Source of the DNA: Prevotella sp. UBA3288
GTDB lineage: Bacteria; Bacteroidota; Bacteroidia; Bacteroidales; Bacteroidaceae
NCBI GenBank assembly: GCA_002361655.1
Contig: DETM01000062.1
Coordinates: 1,429 to 42,291 of the forward strand
Direction: 5' to 3'
Length of the DNA stretch: 40,863 nucleotides
Below the pieces are notes generated by a model. It ran no database searches and was not told the origin of the DNA. It saw only the letters and a list, made by a program, of their open reading frames with translations. Positions 8,154-16,296 of this stretch are shown here, piece by piece; within the stretch, counting starts at the first letter, position 1, and every line of letters begins with the position of its first letter. Position numbers and translations under genes: made by a program.

Positions 8154-9766
8154 ACTGCTTTCTTTCTGTCAATTTCCAGTGTCTGGCAGGGAATGGCTAT
8201 CCAGACGGTGGTGCCGTGGCCGGGTCGTGAACTGATGCTGATGGTGCCGCCCATCTTTGTGGTCAGTGCCTGACAGATGGGCAGTCCGAGCCCCGTGCCG
8301 CCCGCATTGGCTGACGAGAATCGCTCGAACAGGTGTTTCTGGGCTTCACGGCTGATGCCCACACCGGTATCTTCGACGGTGACCACCAGTTTGTTGTTTA
8401 CATAGTCCAGGCGTGCCACTACCGATCCGCTGTCGGTATAGCGGGCGGCATTGGCGGTGACCTGTTCGATGATGTTGCCCAGGTGGTGGGCGTCGATGTC
8501 GACTACCAGTCGCTCGTAGTTGTTTTCAACCAGATAGTCGACACCCTCCTTTTTGTTGTGCAGCCATCCGTTGACGCAGAAACTCTCGAACATGCTTGCC
8601 AGGTCGGTGGGTTGCGGGTTGATATCGATCATGTCGGCATCGAGTCGCGACAGGAACAGGATGTCGTTGATCAGATGGAGCAGGTGGTTGGAGTTTTGCT
8701 TTATCTGTTCGATAAACATGCGCTCCTCTTCAGGGTCGTCGGCCTGATCGAGCAGTTCTGCAAAACCGACGACCGATGTGAGTGGGGTACGAATCTCGTA
8801 ACTCATATTGCGGAGGAAGACATTCTTCACATGCTCCACTTCTTGCGCTTTCTTGCTCTCTTTGGCCAGTTGCTGCTCTTTGCTGACGATTTCGCTCTCG
8901 TCGCGGCACAGTCCCAGATAGTTGACCACGGCCCCCTTTTCGTCGTGGAGGGGGTGGAACTGCAGTTGCAGACAGAGTGGCAGTCCGTCTTTCTGCCGGA
9001 TGATGGTCCGCAGGTGGATGTCGATGGGCCTGTCGACCAGTGCATCCATCTTGTTGAAGGCCCTCATGGCCTTTGGCTTCGACGCCTCTTCGAGCATTGA
9101 CACACAGCGCAACTGTGTGAGCCGGAACAGAATGGTGTCGCTCTCCTTGTAGAGGGTGATGGTGTGGTCCTGGGCGGAATAGGTGGCCAGCCTGACACCT
9201 CCCACCTGAAGTACATAGTTGATATTGCTGATATAGCGGCGCAGACGGTCGTTGGCCTTGGCCAGGTCGCGGCTGCTCTCGACCAGTTGGTGTGCGAAGC
9301 CTACCTCTTCCGACACGTCGCGTCCCGTCCGGAAGAAGCCCGTCAGCGTGTTGTCCTTCCCTCGGATAGGTATCACCTGCTGCTCGTAGTACATCCCGTT
9401 GCGGTCGATGGGTATCTGTGTGGCATAGAATTTCTCGAAATGTTCACAGTCTTCACCGCCCAACAGTTCGTCGATGGTATAGTGGCCGCGGGCTATATCG
9501 TCTGCCGAGATATGAAACGTGTCACAGGCCTTCCTGTTCAGCGTGGTCAGTACGCCGTCGGCATCGTAGAGCATCATGTCCGACAGGGCCGTGTTGAAGA
9601 TGGTCTGATAGCGCAGGAGCGTGTCCTTCTCCAACCGTCTGGCGTCGTCGCTTCTCTTTGCATCTATCTGTCTGACCGTCTCCTTTCTCCTCCGGTATTC
9701 TATCAGGAGTTGAACCGAGATGGCCAGCAGGGTGACATCAACGAAGGTCAGTATTCCTATTATCAT
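8150..9766 (-). CDS. PAS-domain histidine-kinase-like protein with His-to-Tyr replacement
   Basis: 538 residues: an N-terminal transmembrane helix (about 2-22), two PAS-like regions, then HisKA and HATPase domains. The HisKA motif reads NMSYEIRTPL: Tyr323 (codon TAC, 8798-8800) stands where the phosphoacceptor His is found, so normal autophosphorylation is not expected. The HATPase domain looks intact (N box QVTANAARYT, G1 EDTGVGIS, G2 GGTGLGLP). The ATG at 9766 starts directly before the membrane helix and lies 4 bases after a TATCTTTG promoter box, so the message should be essentially leaderless; an in-frame extension upstream would run through the promoter. It is the first gene of the kinase-kinase-AraC transcript. 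Confidence 0.9.
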   Translation of the reverse strand: MIIGILTFVDVTLLAISVQLLIEYRRRKETVRQIDAKRSDDARRLEKDTLLRYQTIFNTALSDMMLYDADGVLTTLNRKACDTFHISADDIARGHYTIDELLGGEDCEHFEKFYATQIPIDRNGMYYEQQVIPIRGKDNTLTGFFRTGRDVSEEVGFAHQLVESSRDLAKANDRLRRYISNINYVLQVGGVRLATYSAQDHTITLYKESDTILFRLTQLRCVSMLEEASKPKAMRAFNKMDALVDRPIDIHLRTIIRQKDGLPLCLQLQFHPLHDEKGAVVNYLGLCRDESEIVSKEQQLAKESKKAQEVEHVKNVFLRNMSYEIRTPLTSVVGFAELLDQADDPEEERMFIEQIKQNSNHLLHLINDILFLSRLDADMIDINPQPTDLASMFESFCVNGWLHNKKEGVDYLVENNYERLVVDIDAHHLGNIIEQVTANAARYTDSGSVVARLDYVNNKLVVTVEDTGVGISREAQKHLFERFSSANAGGTGLGLPICQALTTKMGGTISISSRPGHGTTVWIAIPCQTLEIDRKKAV

Positions 9767-9770
9767 GGTG

Positions 9771-9778
9771 CAAAGATA
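9771..9778 (-). promoter_or_regulatory. -7 box for the kinase operon, leaderless start
   Basis: TATCTTTG on the minus strand ends only four bases before the ATG at 9766. With a start point about three bases after the box, the transcript would begin within one or two bases of the start codon. No clear TTTG -33 box is present. Confidence 0.65.
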
Positions 9779-9852
9779 CGATATTTTTTTTATTTCCGAT
9801 AATGAATACGAAATTAATTCGATGTCATGGGACGTAATTCGTAATAATTGTC

Positions 9853-9860
9853 TAACTTTG
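9853..9860 (+). promoter_or_regulatory. -7 box for the first metY-like gene
   Basis: TAACTTTG fits TAnnTTTG and lies 30 bases before the ATG at 9891. It is divergent from the kinase promoter, with about 74 bases between the two boxes. No convincing -33 TTTG is seen. Confidence 0.6.
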
Positions 9861-9890
9861 CAGCCCGAAAGCAATATTATAACCAGTCAG

Positions 9891-11174
9891 ATGAAACAAA
9901 AATGGAACAGGGCCACCCTCTGCGTACAGGCAGGCTGGGAGCCCAAGAACGGAGAACCGCGTGTGCTGCCCATCTATCAGAGCACCACGTTCAAGTATGA
10001 TAACACAGAAGAGATGGCCGACCTCTTCGACCTGAAGAAAGAGGGCTATTTCTACACCCGTCTACAGAATCCCACCAACGATGCAGTGGCCCGCAAGATT
10101 GCCGCTCTGGAAGGTGGCGTGGGAGCCGTGCTGACCAGCAGCGGGCAGGCTGCCAACTTCTATGCCGTCTTCAATATCTGCGAGGCCGGCGACCATATCG
10201 TGGCCAGCAATGAGATCTATGGCGGCACCTACAACCTGTTTGGTGTGACGCTCAAGAAACTGGGTATCGCCTGCACCTTCGTGTCGCAGGAGGCCTCGGA
10301 AGAAGAGATTGCCGCCGCCTTCCGTCCCAACACCAAGGCTCTGTTCGGCGAGACCATCTCCAACCCAGGCTGCCGGGTGCTCGACATCGAGAAGTTTGCC
10401 CGTATCGCCCATAGCCACGGCGTGCCTCTCATCGTCGACAACACCTTCCCCACGCCCATCAACTGCCGGCCCTTCGAGTGGGGGGCTGACATCGTAACCC
10501 ACAGCACCACGAAGTATATGGACGGCCATGCCTCGCAGGTAGGCGGCTGTGTGGTGGATAGTGGCAACTTCGACTGGGATGCCCATGCCGACAAGTTCCC
10601 CGGTCTCTGCACGCCCGACGAGTCGTACCACGGGCTGACCTACACCAAGGCCTTCGGCAAGATGGGCTATACCACCAAACTGGTGGCACAGTTGATGCGC
10701 GACCTGGGCAGCATCCCCGCCCCCCAGAACTCGTTCCTTTTGAACCTCGGTCTGGAGACGCTCCATCTGCGTGTGCCCCGTCACTGTGAGAACGCTCAGC
10801 GCATGGCCGAGTTTCTGCAGCAGGACGACCGTGTGGCCTGGGTGCACTACAGCGGACTGCCCGGCGACGACTGTCATGCGCTGGCAGCGAAATACCTGCC
10901 CAACGGCTCCTGCGGTGTCATTGCCTTTGGATTAAAAGGAACGCGCGAGACGGCTATTCGCTTCATGGACGCGCTGCAGTTGATCAGCATCGTCACCCAT
11001 GTGGCCGATGCCCGTACCTGTGTGCTCCATCCTGCCAGCCATACCCACCGTCAACTGAGCGACCAACAACTCAGAGAGGCGGGTGTGGCTCCTGACCTCA
11101 TCCGCCTCTCCATGGGCATTGAAGATTTCAGCGACCTGTTGGCTGATGTCCGTCAGGCCCTTGATAGGATTTAA
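9891..11174 (+). CDS. O-acetylhomoserine sulfhydrylase-like PLP enzyme (first copy)
   Basis: Cys/Met-metabolism PLP enzyme, most likely O-acetylhomoserine (thiol)-lyase making homocysteine from O-acetylhomoserine and sulfide. It is 427 residues, normal for the family. Seen directly: YQSTTFKYDN, the PLP-phosphate region TSSGQAANFYAVF, DNTFPTP, and STTKYMDGH with Lys208 as the internal aldimine lysine. The ATG at 9891 follows a promoter box; the open frame upstream is not part of the protein. A second, clearly different paralogue lies at 12229-13518. This subgroup could also act as a methionine gamma-lyase, which sequence inspection alone cannot exclude. It is convergent with cysK. Confidence 0.88.
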   Translation: MKQKWNRATLCVQAGWEPKNGEPRVLPIYQSTTFKYDNTEEMADLFDLKKEGYFYTRLQNPTNDAVARKIAALEGGVGAVLTSSGQAANFYAVFNICEAGDHIVASNEIYGGTYNLFGVTLKKLGIACTFVSQEASEEEIAAAFRPNTKALFGETISNPGCRVLDIEKFARIAHSHGVPLIVDNTFPTPINCRPFEWGADIVTHSTTKYMDGHASQVGGCVVDSGNFDWDAHADKFPGLCTPDESYHGLTYTKAFGKMGYTTKLVAQLMRDLGSIPAPQNSFLLNLGLETLHLRVPRHCENAQRMAEFLQQDDRVAWVHYSGLPGDDCHALAAKYLPNGSCGVIAFGLKGTRETAIRFMDALQLISIVTHVADARTCVLHPASHTHRQLSDQQLREAGVAPDLIRLSMGIEDFSDLLADVRQALDRI

Positions 11175-11194
11175 GAGTTTTGCATAACTCTTAA
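11171..11194. terminator. Possible hairpin between convergent metY-like and cysK genes
   Basis: A 9-bp stem (TTAAGAGTT 11171-11179 with AACTCTTAA 11186-11194, six-base loop) includes the stop codon of the upstream gene. The flanks are AT-rich but lack a clean T run, so a terminator role is only tentative. Confidence 0.35.
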
Positions 11195-11207
11195 TTCTGA
11201 ATTCTAA

Positions 11208-12155
11208 TTAAAGAGGATATTCCTCGAAAGCATAAAGAACGGTGGACAGGTAGCGCTCGCCCGTGTCGGGCAGCAATACCACCACCTTCTTCCCTTTGTT
11301 CTCTGGCCGTTTGGCCACCTCGGCGGCAGCATAGGCGGCAGCACCGGCAGAGATGCCTACGAGCAGTCCTTCCTGTTGTGCCAGTTGGCGACCGGCACGG
11401 ATGGCATCGTCGTTCTCCACGTCAAACACCTCGTCGATGAGGCTGCCATCGTAGGTCTTTGGCACGAAACCGGCACCGATGCCCTGAATCTTGTGCGGAC
11501 CGCTCTGACCGCCGTTCAGCACGGGGCTCGACTTCGGCTCTACAGCCACAATCTTCACGTTGGGGTTGTTCTCCTTCAATCGCTTGGCTACACCCGAGAT
11601 GGTGCCGCCGGTGCCTACGCCGGCCACGAAGATGTCCACTTGGCCGTCGGTCTGTTCCCATATCTCCACGCCTGTTGTCAGGTAGTGCTTCTCGGGGTTG
11701 GCGGCATTCTCAAACTGCTGGAGGATGACGCTGCCGGGGATGGCGGCGCGCAGTTCCTCGGCGGCACGAATGGCACCGGGCATACCGTCCTTGCCGCTGG
11801 TCAGTCGCACCTCGGCACCGTAGGCCTTCACCAGGTTACGGCGTTCGATGCTCATGGTCTCGGGCATGGTCAGGATGAGGTGATAACCTTTCACGGCACT
11901 GACCAGTGCCAGGCCGACGCCGGTGTTGCCACTGGTGGGTTCGATGATGGTGGCACCGGGTTTCAGAATGCCTTTCTTCTCGGCATCTTCGATCATTGCC
12001 AGTGCGATGCGGTCCTTCACACTGCCGCCGGGGTTGAAATACTCTACTTTTGCGATGATGGGTGTGGCGAGGCCTTTAGCCTCGGAATACTTGCCCAGTT
12101 CCAGCAACGGTGTGTTGCCGATGAGTTCTGTCAGTTGTTTTACAATTTTTGCCAT
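11208..12155 (-). CDS. cysK: Cysteine synthase A
   Basis: O-acetylserine (thiol)-lyase: makes L-cysteine from O-acetylserine and sulfide (EC 2.5.1.47). 315 residues, standard length. Seen: [12 protein letters not shown] with the PLP lysine Lys47, the substrate loop [11 protein letters not shown], the phosphate-binding [10 protein letters not shown], and GISAGAA near the C terminus. The ATG at 12155 is preceded by a TACCTTTG box 54 bases upstream, so it has its own promoter although the metY-like gene behind it is on the same strand. Together with the two metY-like enzymes it forms a sulfide-fixation block. Confidence 0.95.
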   Translation of the reverse strand: MAKIVKQLTELIGNTPLLELGKYSEAKGLATPIIAKVEYFNPGGSVKDRIALAMIEDAEKKGILKPGATIIEPTSGNTGVGLALVSAVKGYHLILTMPETMSIERRNLVKAYGAEVRLTSGKDGMPGAIRAAEELRAAIPGSVILQQFENAANPEKHYLTTGVEIWEQTDGQVDIFVAGVGTGGTISGVAKRLKENNPNVKIVAVEPKSSPVLNGGQSGPHKIQGIGAGFVPKTYDGSLIDEVFDVENDDAIRAGRQLAQQEGLLVGISAGAAAYAAAEVAKRPENKGKKVVVLLPDTGERYLSTVLYAFEEYPL

Positions 12156-12159
12156 AGCA

Positions 12160-12200
12160 ATTTATTTACAATTTACTTATTTACAATTTACTATTTATTT
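12160..12200. repeat. AT-rich intergenic repeat tract in the cysK leader
   Basis: Iterated 'tttacaatttac' words lie between the cysK promoter and its ATG. The tract shares TAAATTGTAAAT (reverse strand) with the one inside mnmA. Confidence 0.55.
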
Positions 12201-12209
12201 TCGTCGCTG

Positions 12210-12217
12210 CAAAGGTA
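12210..12217 (-). promoter_or_regulatory. -7 box of the cysK promoter
   Basis: TACCTTTG on the minus strand lies only 11 bases beyond the stop codon of the upstream gene, giving a leader of about 50 bases. No good -33 box is seen. Confidence 0.6.
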
Positions 12218-12228
12218 CGAATAATATT

Positions 12229-13518
12229 TTAAATCTTGTCGAAAGCCTGTGCCAGGTCTTCAATGATGTCGTCGATATGCTCGGTGCCGATGGAGAGGCG
12301 CACGGTGGCGGGGGTGATGTGCTGCTGGGCCAGTTCCTCGGGACTCATCTGCGAGTGGGTGGTGGTGGCGGGGTGGATCACCAGGCTCTTCACGTCGGCC
12401 ACATTGGCCAGCAGCGAGAATATCTCCAGCGCGTCGATAAACTTCCAGGCCTCTTTCTCGCCGCCCTTGATTTCGAACGTAAAAATAGAGCCGCCGCCAT
12501 TGGGGAAGTACTTCTCGTAGAGGGCGTGGTCGGGGTGCGAGGGCAGGCTGGGGTGGTTGACCTTCGCCACCTTGGGGTGCTTGCTCAGAAAGTCCACCAC
12601 CTTCAGGGCGTTCTCTACATGACGCTCCACTCGCAGCGAGAGTGTTTCCAGTCCCTGCAGCAGAATCCATGCGTTGAAGGGGCTGATGGCAGCACCGGTG
12701 TCACGCAGGATGACGGCACGGATGCGGGTGACGAAGGCAGCGGCACCGGCCACGTCGGCAAAGACGGCACCGTGGTACGAGGGGTCGGGCTTGGCCAGTG
12801 AGGGGTACTTGTCGGCATTGGCCTTCCAGTCGAACTTGCCGCCGTCGACGATGACGCCGCCCAGACTCGAACCGTGGCCGCCCAGAAATTTCGTGGCCGA
12901 GTGTACCACCACGTCGGCACCGTGCTCCAACGGCCGGATGAGGAATGGCGTGCCGAAGGTGTTGTCGACGATGAAGGGGATATGGTGCCGGTGGGCTATT
13001 TCGGCCACGGCCTCCAGGTTGGTCACGTCGCTGTTGGGATTGCCGAAGGTCTCGGCATAGACCACCTTGGTGTTGGGCTGTATGGCAGCCTCCAGAGCCT
13101 GCAGGTCGTTCACGTTGACGATGGTATTTGTGATGCCCTGGGTGGCCAGCGTATGGGTGATCAGGTTGTACGAGCCGCCATAGAGATTGTCGGCAGCCAC
13201 GATATGGTCGCCGGCCCGGGCAATGTTCTGCAGGGCATAGGTGATGGCAGCGGCACCGCTGGCCACGGCCAGTCCGGCCACGCCACCTTCGAGGGCTGCC
13301 ACGCGGTCTTCGAACACACCCTGTGTCGAGTTGGTCAGACGGCCGTAGATATTGCCGGCATCGCGCAGTCCGAAACGGTCGGCGGCATGCTGTGAGTTGC
13401 GGAACACATACGACGTGGTCTGATAGATGGGCACGGCACGTGCGTCGGTAGCGGGGTCAGCCTGTTCTTGGCCTACGTGGAGTTGCAGTGTCTCAAAACG
13501 ATAATTCTTCTTGCTCAT
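12229..13518 (-). CDS. metY: O-acetylhomoserine sulfhydrylase (second copy)
   Basis: O-acetylhomoserine aminocarboxypropyltransferase, the direct-sulfhydrylation route to homocysteine for methionine synthesis (EC 2.5.1.49). 429 residues, matching the long MetY type. Seen: [10 protein letters not shown] at the N terminus, [37 protein letters not shown], and [11 protein letters not shown] with the PLP lysine Lys210. The ATG at 13518 is supported by an unusually good Shine-Dalgarno, AAAGGAAC, 5 bases upstream. The leader of about 100 bases contains one complete copy of the GC-rich palindromic element. I found no SAM-riboswitch-like fold in the leader. Confidence 0.93.
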   Translation of the reverse strand: MSKKNYRFETLQLHVGQEQADPATDARAVPIYQTTSYVFRNSQHAADRFGLRDAGNIYGRLTNSTQGVFEDRVAALEGGVAGLAVASGAAAITYALQNIARAGDHIVAADNLYGGSYNLITHTLATQGITNTIVNVNDLQALEAAIQPNTKVVYAETFGNPNSDVTNLEAVAEIAHRHHIPFIVDNTFGTPFLIRPLEHGADVVVHSATKFLGGHGSSLGGVIVDGGKFDWKANADKYPSLAKPDPSYHGAVFADVAGAAAFVTRIRAVILRDTGAAISPFNAWILLQGLETLSLRVERHVENALKVVDFLSKHPKVAKVNHPSLPSHPDHALYEKYFPNGGGSIFTFEIKGGEKEAWKFIDALEIFSLLANVADVKSLVIHPATTTHSQMSPEELAQQHITPATVRLSIGTEHIDDIIEDLAQAFDKI

Positions 13519-13561
13519 AATTTGTTCCTTTCTTTTTATTATATAATGATTAATTCTCAAT

Positions 13562-13608
13562 GCTTTCCTCCCCCTCGACAGGGGGAGGCCAGGAGGGGGT
13601 CTCCTCAA
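13562..13608 (+). repeat. GC-rich palindromic element, copy A (metY leader)
   Basis: About 47 bp. A perfect 9-bp stem (CCTCCCCCT with AGGGGGAGG, loop CGAC) is followed by a second small stem (AGGAG with CTCCT). Nearly identical copies occur inside rsgA at 14577-14646 and 15167-15208, and a half copy at 1599-1614. The core is free of stop codons in all six frames. Confidence 0.9.
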
Positions 13609-13627
13609 TTCTCACTGATTGACGGTG

Positions 13628-13635
13628 CAAAGTTA
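13628..13635 (-). promoter_or_regulatory. -7 box of the metY promoter
   Basis: TAACTTTG on the minus strand places transcription start near 13625, giving a leader of about 105 bases that contains repeat copy A. No clear -33 box is present. Confidence 0.55.
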
Positions 13636-13673
13636 CTACAAAAATCTGATTCCGCATATAACATAAAAGGGTC

Positions 13674-13730
13674 AATCTTACTACCACGATTGTGGTATTT
13701 GTGCCATTAAAGGCGCTTTTCTGTAAGATT
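13674..13730. other. Possible folded element (three-way junction) between metY and frr
   Basis: An 8-bp outer stem (AATCTTAC 13674-13681 with GTAAGATT 13723-13730) encloses two adjacent hairpins: TACCAC/GTGGTA with loop GATT (13682-13697), and GTGCC/GGCGC with one GU pair and loop ATTAAA (13701-13716). It lies upstream of both predicted promoters, so it may be a DNA repeat or regulatory site rather than an RNA. Confidence 0.35.
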
Positions 13731-13795
13731 CATACAGCATTTATTCATTATTTACCTATTTTCGCTGTCCTTTTTGCAAAAAAAATAACCGATTT

Positions 13796-13827
13796 GTTGC
13801 TCAATCCAAATAAAAGTGCTAAATTTG
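13796..13827 (+). promoter_or_regulatory. Promoter of the frr-rsgA-SpoU operon
   Basis: GTTG (13796-13799), 20 bases, then TAAATTTG (13820-13827). Transcription should start near 13830, giving a leader of about 28 bases. Confidence 0.6.
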
Positions 13828-13857
13828 TCAGCAGAATCAACTTAATACAGAAAAGCA

Positions 13858-14418
13858 ATGATAGACGTTAAAGAGACATTAAGCAGCGCAGAGGAACGCA
13901 TGGAGATGGCAGCCATGTTCCTGGAGGAGGAACTGAGCCGCATCCGTGCCGGCCGTGCCAATGTGGCCATCCTCGATGGTGTCCGTGTGGAATCCTATGG
14001 CAGTCGGGTGCCCCTCAACCAAGTGGCCACCGTCAACTGCCCCGATGCCCGCACCATCGCCATCAAGCCCTGGGACCGCAAGCAGATTCGCGACATCGAG
14101 AAGGCCATCATGGACAGCGATGTAGGCATCACTCCCGAAAACAATGGCGAGGTGATCCGTCTGGCTATTCCCCAGCCCACCGAAGAGCGTCGCCGCGACC
14201 TGGTGAAGCAGTGCAACAAGATTGCCGAGAAGGCCAAGGTGGAGGTGCGCAATGTACGTGGCGACGTGAAGGACAAACTGAAGAAGGCCATCAAGGACGG
14301 ACTCAGCGAGGACAATGAGAAGGACGCCGAACTGGAATTGCAGAAGATCCACGACAAGTATATCAAACGGCTCGACGAACTCATTGAGGCCAAGAACAAG
14401 GAGATTATGACGGTGTAA
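13858..14418 (+). CDS. frr: Ribosome recycling factor
   Basis: Works with EF-G after termination to split the ribosome from mRNA and tRNA. 186 residues, exactly the family size. The conserved ELSRIRAGRANVAILDG and PLNQVATVNCPDARTIAIKPWD segments and the C-terminal three-helix-bundle half (RRDLVKQCNKIAEKAKVEVRN) are all present. It opens a compact operon: rsgA follows after 11 bases and the SpoU methyltransferase 10 bases after that, so three ribosome-related functions are coupled. Confidence 0.97.
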   Translation: MIDVKETLSSAEERMEMAAMFLEEELSRIRAGRANVAILDGVRVESYGSRVPLNQVATVNCPDARTIAIKPWDRKQIRDIEKAIMDSDVGITPENNGEVIRLAIPQPTEERRRDLVKQCNKIAEKAKVEVRNVRGDVKDKLKKAIKDGLSEDNEKDAELELQKIHDKYIKRLDELIEAKNKEIMTV

Positions 14419-14429
14419 TCAGTTGAGAA

Positions 14430-15461
14430 TTGGAGGGACTCGTCGTTAAGAATACAGGCAGTTCGTACACCGTCCGTACGGACGATGGCCAACTGTTTGA
14501 GTGTAAGGTGAAAGGCAACTTCCGCCTGAAGGGTATCCGCTCTACCAATCCTGTTGCCGTGGGCGACAGGGTGACGTTTTCCTCCCCCTCGACAGGGGGA
14601 GGTCAGGAGGGGGTCTCCTCAACAGGGGGAGGCCAGGAGGGGGTCTGCTGGATAACGGCTATTGCCGACCGCCGCAACTACATCATCCGCAAGAGCATTA
14701 ACCTCTCGAAGCAGAGCCATATCCTGGCCGCCAATGTCGACCAGGCCTTTCTCATCGTCACCGTCACCCGGCCGCAGACCAGCACCACATTCATCGACCG
14801 CTTCCTGGCCTCCGCCGAGGCCTATAGCGTGCCCGTGGTTCTCATCTTCAACAAGACCGACCTGCTCGACGGCGATGAACGGCGCTACCAGTCGGCCGTA
14901 GTCAATCTCTACGAGACCATCGGCTACGAGTGCCGTCAGGTGTCGGCAGCGACGGGCGAGGGTATCGAAGCCCTGCGTCCGCTGTTGCAAGGTAAGGTCA
15001 CGCTGCTCAGCGGCAATAGCGGTGTGGGGAAGTCGACGCTCATCAACCGGCTGGCTCCTGACGCCAACCTGCGCACTGCTGACATCAGCGATGCCCACAA
15101 CACGGGCATGCACACCACCACTTTCTCCGAGATGATTCCCTTGTTGTCCGTCGTGGCCCCATCGACGCTTTCCTCCCCCTCGACAGGGGGAGGCCAGGAG
15201 GGGGTCTCTTACTTGATCGATACGCCGGGCATCAAGGGTTTCGGCACGTTCGACATGGAGCCGGAGGAGATTACCTCTTATTTCAAGGAGATATTCCGTT
15301 TCTCCCGGGACTGCCGTTTCAGCAACTGCACCCATACCCACGAACCGGGCTGTGCCGTGCTGAAAGCCCTCGGCGAGCACTACATTGCCGAGAGCCGCTA
15401 CCAGTCGTATCTCTCTATGCTCGACGACAAGGACGAGGGCAAATACCGGGCACCGCAGTGA
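14430..15461 (+). CDS. rsgA: Ribosome small-subunit GTPase RsgA carrying two in-frame repeat insertions
   Basis: Circularly permuted GTPase that assists late 30S maturation. Order seen: N-terminal OB fold, G4 NKTDLL, G1 GNSGVGKST, the HTTT switch, G3 DTPGIKGF, and the C-terminal zinc knuckle ([14 protein letters not shown]). At 343 residues it is longer than the usual 300-310. The surplus is explained by repeat-encoded peptide at residues 51-72 ([12 protein letters not shown] and a partial second unit, in an OB-fold loop) and 247-259 (same peptide, just before the G3 strand). All catalytic motifs are intact and the frame is unbroken, so the protein is probably made. The start is TTG at 14430; I see no ATG upstream within the 11-base gap. 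Confidence 0.93.
   Translation: MEGLVVKNTGSSYTVRTDDGQLFECKVKGNFRLKGIRSTNPVAVGDRVTFSSPSTGGGQEGVSSTGGGQEGVCWITAIADRRNYIIRKSINLSKQSHILAANVDQAFLIVTVTRPQTSTTFIDRFLASAEAYSVPVVLIFNKTDLLDGDERRYQSAVVNLYETIGYECRQVSAATGEGIEALRPLLQGKVTLLSGNSGVGKSTLINRLAPDANLRTADISDAHNTGMHTTTFSEMIPLLSVVAPSTLSSPSTGGGQEGVSYLIDTPGIKGFGTFDMEPEEITSYFKEIFRFSRDCRFSNCTHTHEPGCAVLKALGEHYIAESRYQSYLSMLDDKDEGKYRAPQ
14577..14646 (+). repeat. GC-rich palindromic element, copies B1 and B2 inside rsgA
   Basis: One full unit (14577-14622) is followed directly by a 25-base partial unit (14622-14646). Both read in the frame that gives [10 protein letters not shown]1 differs from copy A by single-base changes. The insert sits in the OB-fold loop of RsgA. 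Confidence 0.9.
15167..15208 (+). repeat. GC-rich palindromic element, copy C inside rsgA
   Basis: Forty-two bases identical to copy A (13562-13603), in the same orientation and the same reading frame as copy B. It falls between the switch region and the G3 strand of RsgA. Confidence 0.9.
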
Positions 15462-15471
15462 CCATTGACCA

Positions 15472-16296
15472 TTGATTATTGAGATTCATTCTTTGCAGGA
15501 GCCGGGAGTCGAGGTCTTCGGACAGTTGACCGAAGCGCAGTTGCGCAACACCCTCGATCCGGCTAAAGGACTCTTCATCGCCGAGAGCCCGAAGGTGATT
15601 CGTGTGGCCCTCGATGCCGGCTATGAACCGCTGTCGCTGCTCTGCGAGGAACGCCATATCACCGGCGATGCCGCCGACATCATTGCCCGCTGTCCGCAGC
15701 AGATGCCCGTCTACACCGGTTCACGCGAATTGCTGGCCTCGCTCACCGGCTATACCCTGACCCGTGGTGTGCTCTGTGCCATGCGCCGTCGGCAGCCCCG
15801 ACCGTTGGCAGAGGTCTGTCGAGGGGCACGCCGCCTGGTGGTCATCGACGGGGTGGTGGACACCACCAACATCGGGGCCATCTTCCGTTCGGCCGCCGCA
15901 CTGGGCATCGACGGCGTGCTGCTGACCCGTTCGTCGTGCGACCCGCTCAACCGGCGGGCCGTCCGTGTGTCGATGGGGTCGGTGTTTCTCGTGCCATGGA
16001 CGTGGCTCAACGGCTATGACGACCTCCGGCAGATGGGGTTCAAGACAGTGGCGATGGCACTCACTGACCAGTCGATACCCCTCGACTCGCCGCTATTGAA
16101 GCAGGAACCGCAACTGGCCATTATCATGGGAACAGAAGGCGATGGCCTCCCGCAGGAAACCATCGCCCATGCTGATTATGTGGTGCGCATCCCCATGGCC
16201 CACGGTGTCGACTCGCTCAACGTGGCGGCCGCCTCGGCCGTGGCTTTTTGGGAATTGAGTACTTACCAGATGCGGACACGCTTCTCGGGAGCCTGA
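15472..16296 (+). CDS. SpoU (TrmH) family RNA methyltransferase
   Basis: SAM-dependent 2'-O-ribose methyltransferase of the knotted SPOUT class acting on rRNA or tRNA; the target base cannot be read off. 274 residues: an N-terminal substrate-binding region (about 1-110), then the three SpoU motifs: motif 1 NIGAIFRSAAALGID, motif 2 IIMGTEGDGLP, and motif 3 IPMAHGVDSLNVAAASAV. The most likely start is TTG at 15472, inside an 'attgaccattgattattgag' repeat 10 bases after rsgA; no ATG is available before the conserved EIHSLQEPG. The last dozen residues after AFWEL run into the M13 peptidase remnant on the other strand, so the C terminus may be extended relative to orthologues. Confidence 0.88.
   Translation: MIIEIHSLQEPGVEVFGQLTEAQLRNTLDPAKGLFIAESPKVIRVALDAGYEPLSLLCEERHITGDAADIIARCPQQMPVYTGSRELLASLTGYTLTRGVLCAMRRRQPRPLAEVCRGARRLVVIDGVVDTTNIGAIFRSAAALGIDGVLLTRSSCDPLNRRAVRVSMGSVFLVPWTWLNGYDDLRQMGFKTVAMALTDQSIPLDSPLLKQEPQLAIIMGTEGDGLPQETIAHADYVVRIPMAHGVDSLNVAAASAVAFWELSTYQMRTRFSGA

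Larger units (their letters stand above)
13519..13857. other. Intergenic region between divergent metY and frr (339 bp)
   Basis: No gene is seen here. The gap holds the metY Shine-Dalgarno (13524-13531), a GC-rich repeat copy (13562-13608), the metY -7 box (13628-13635), a possible three-way folded element (13674-13730), and the frr promoter (13796-13827). A short plus-strand frame at 13468-13710 runs through the metY start and the repeat and is not a gene. Confidence 0.7.

Noticed and set aside
7146..8273. 375-codon plus-strand open frame opposite the kinases
   Set aside because: It runs across the junction of two clear kinase genes and has no motif of its own.
6483..9766. The two kinases as one frameshifted hybrid gene
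   Set aside because: Each has its own membrane helix, PAS regions, HisKA and HATPase domains; the ATGA overlap is normal coupling.
13519..13627. SAM or cobalamin riboswitch in the metY leader
   Set aside because: No matching core motifs or multi-stem architecture; the only strong fold is the GC-rich repeat hairpin.
13468..13710. 80-codon plus-strand frame through the metY start and GC-rich repeat
   Set aside because: Its middle part is simply another stop-free frame of the repeat; it overlaps metY coding and promoter sequence.
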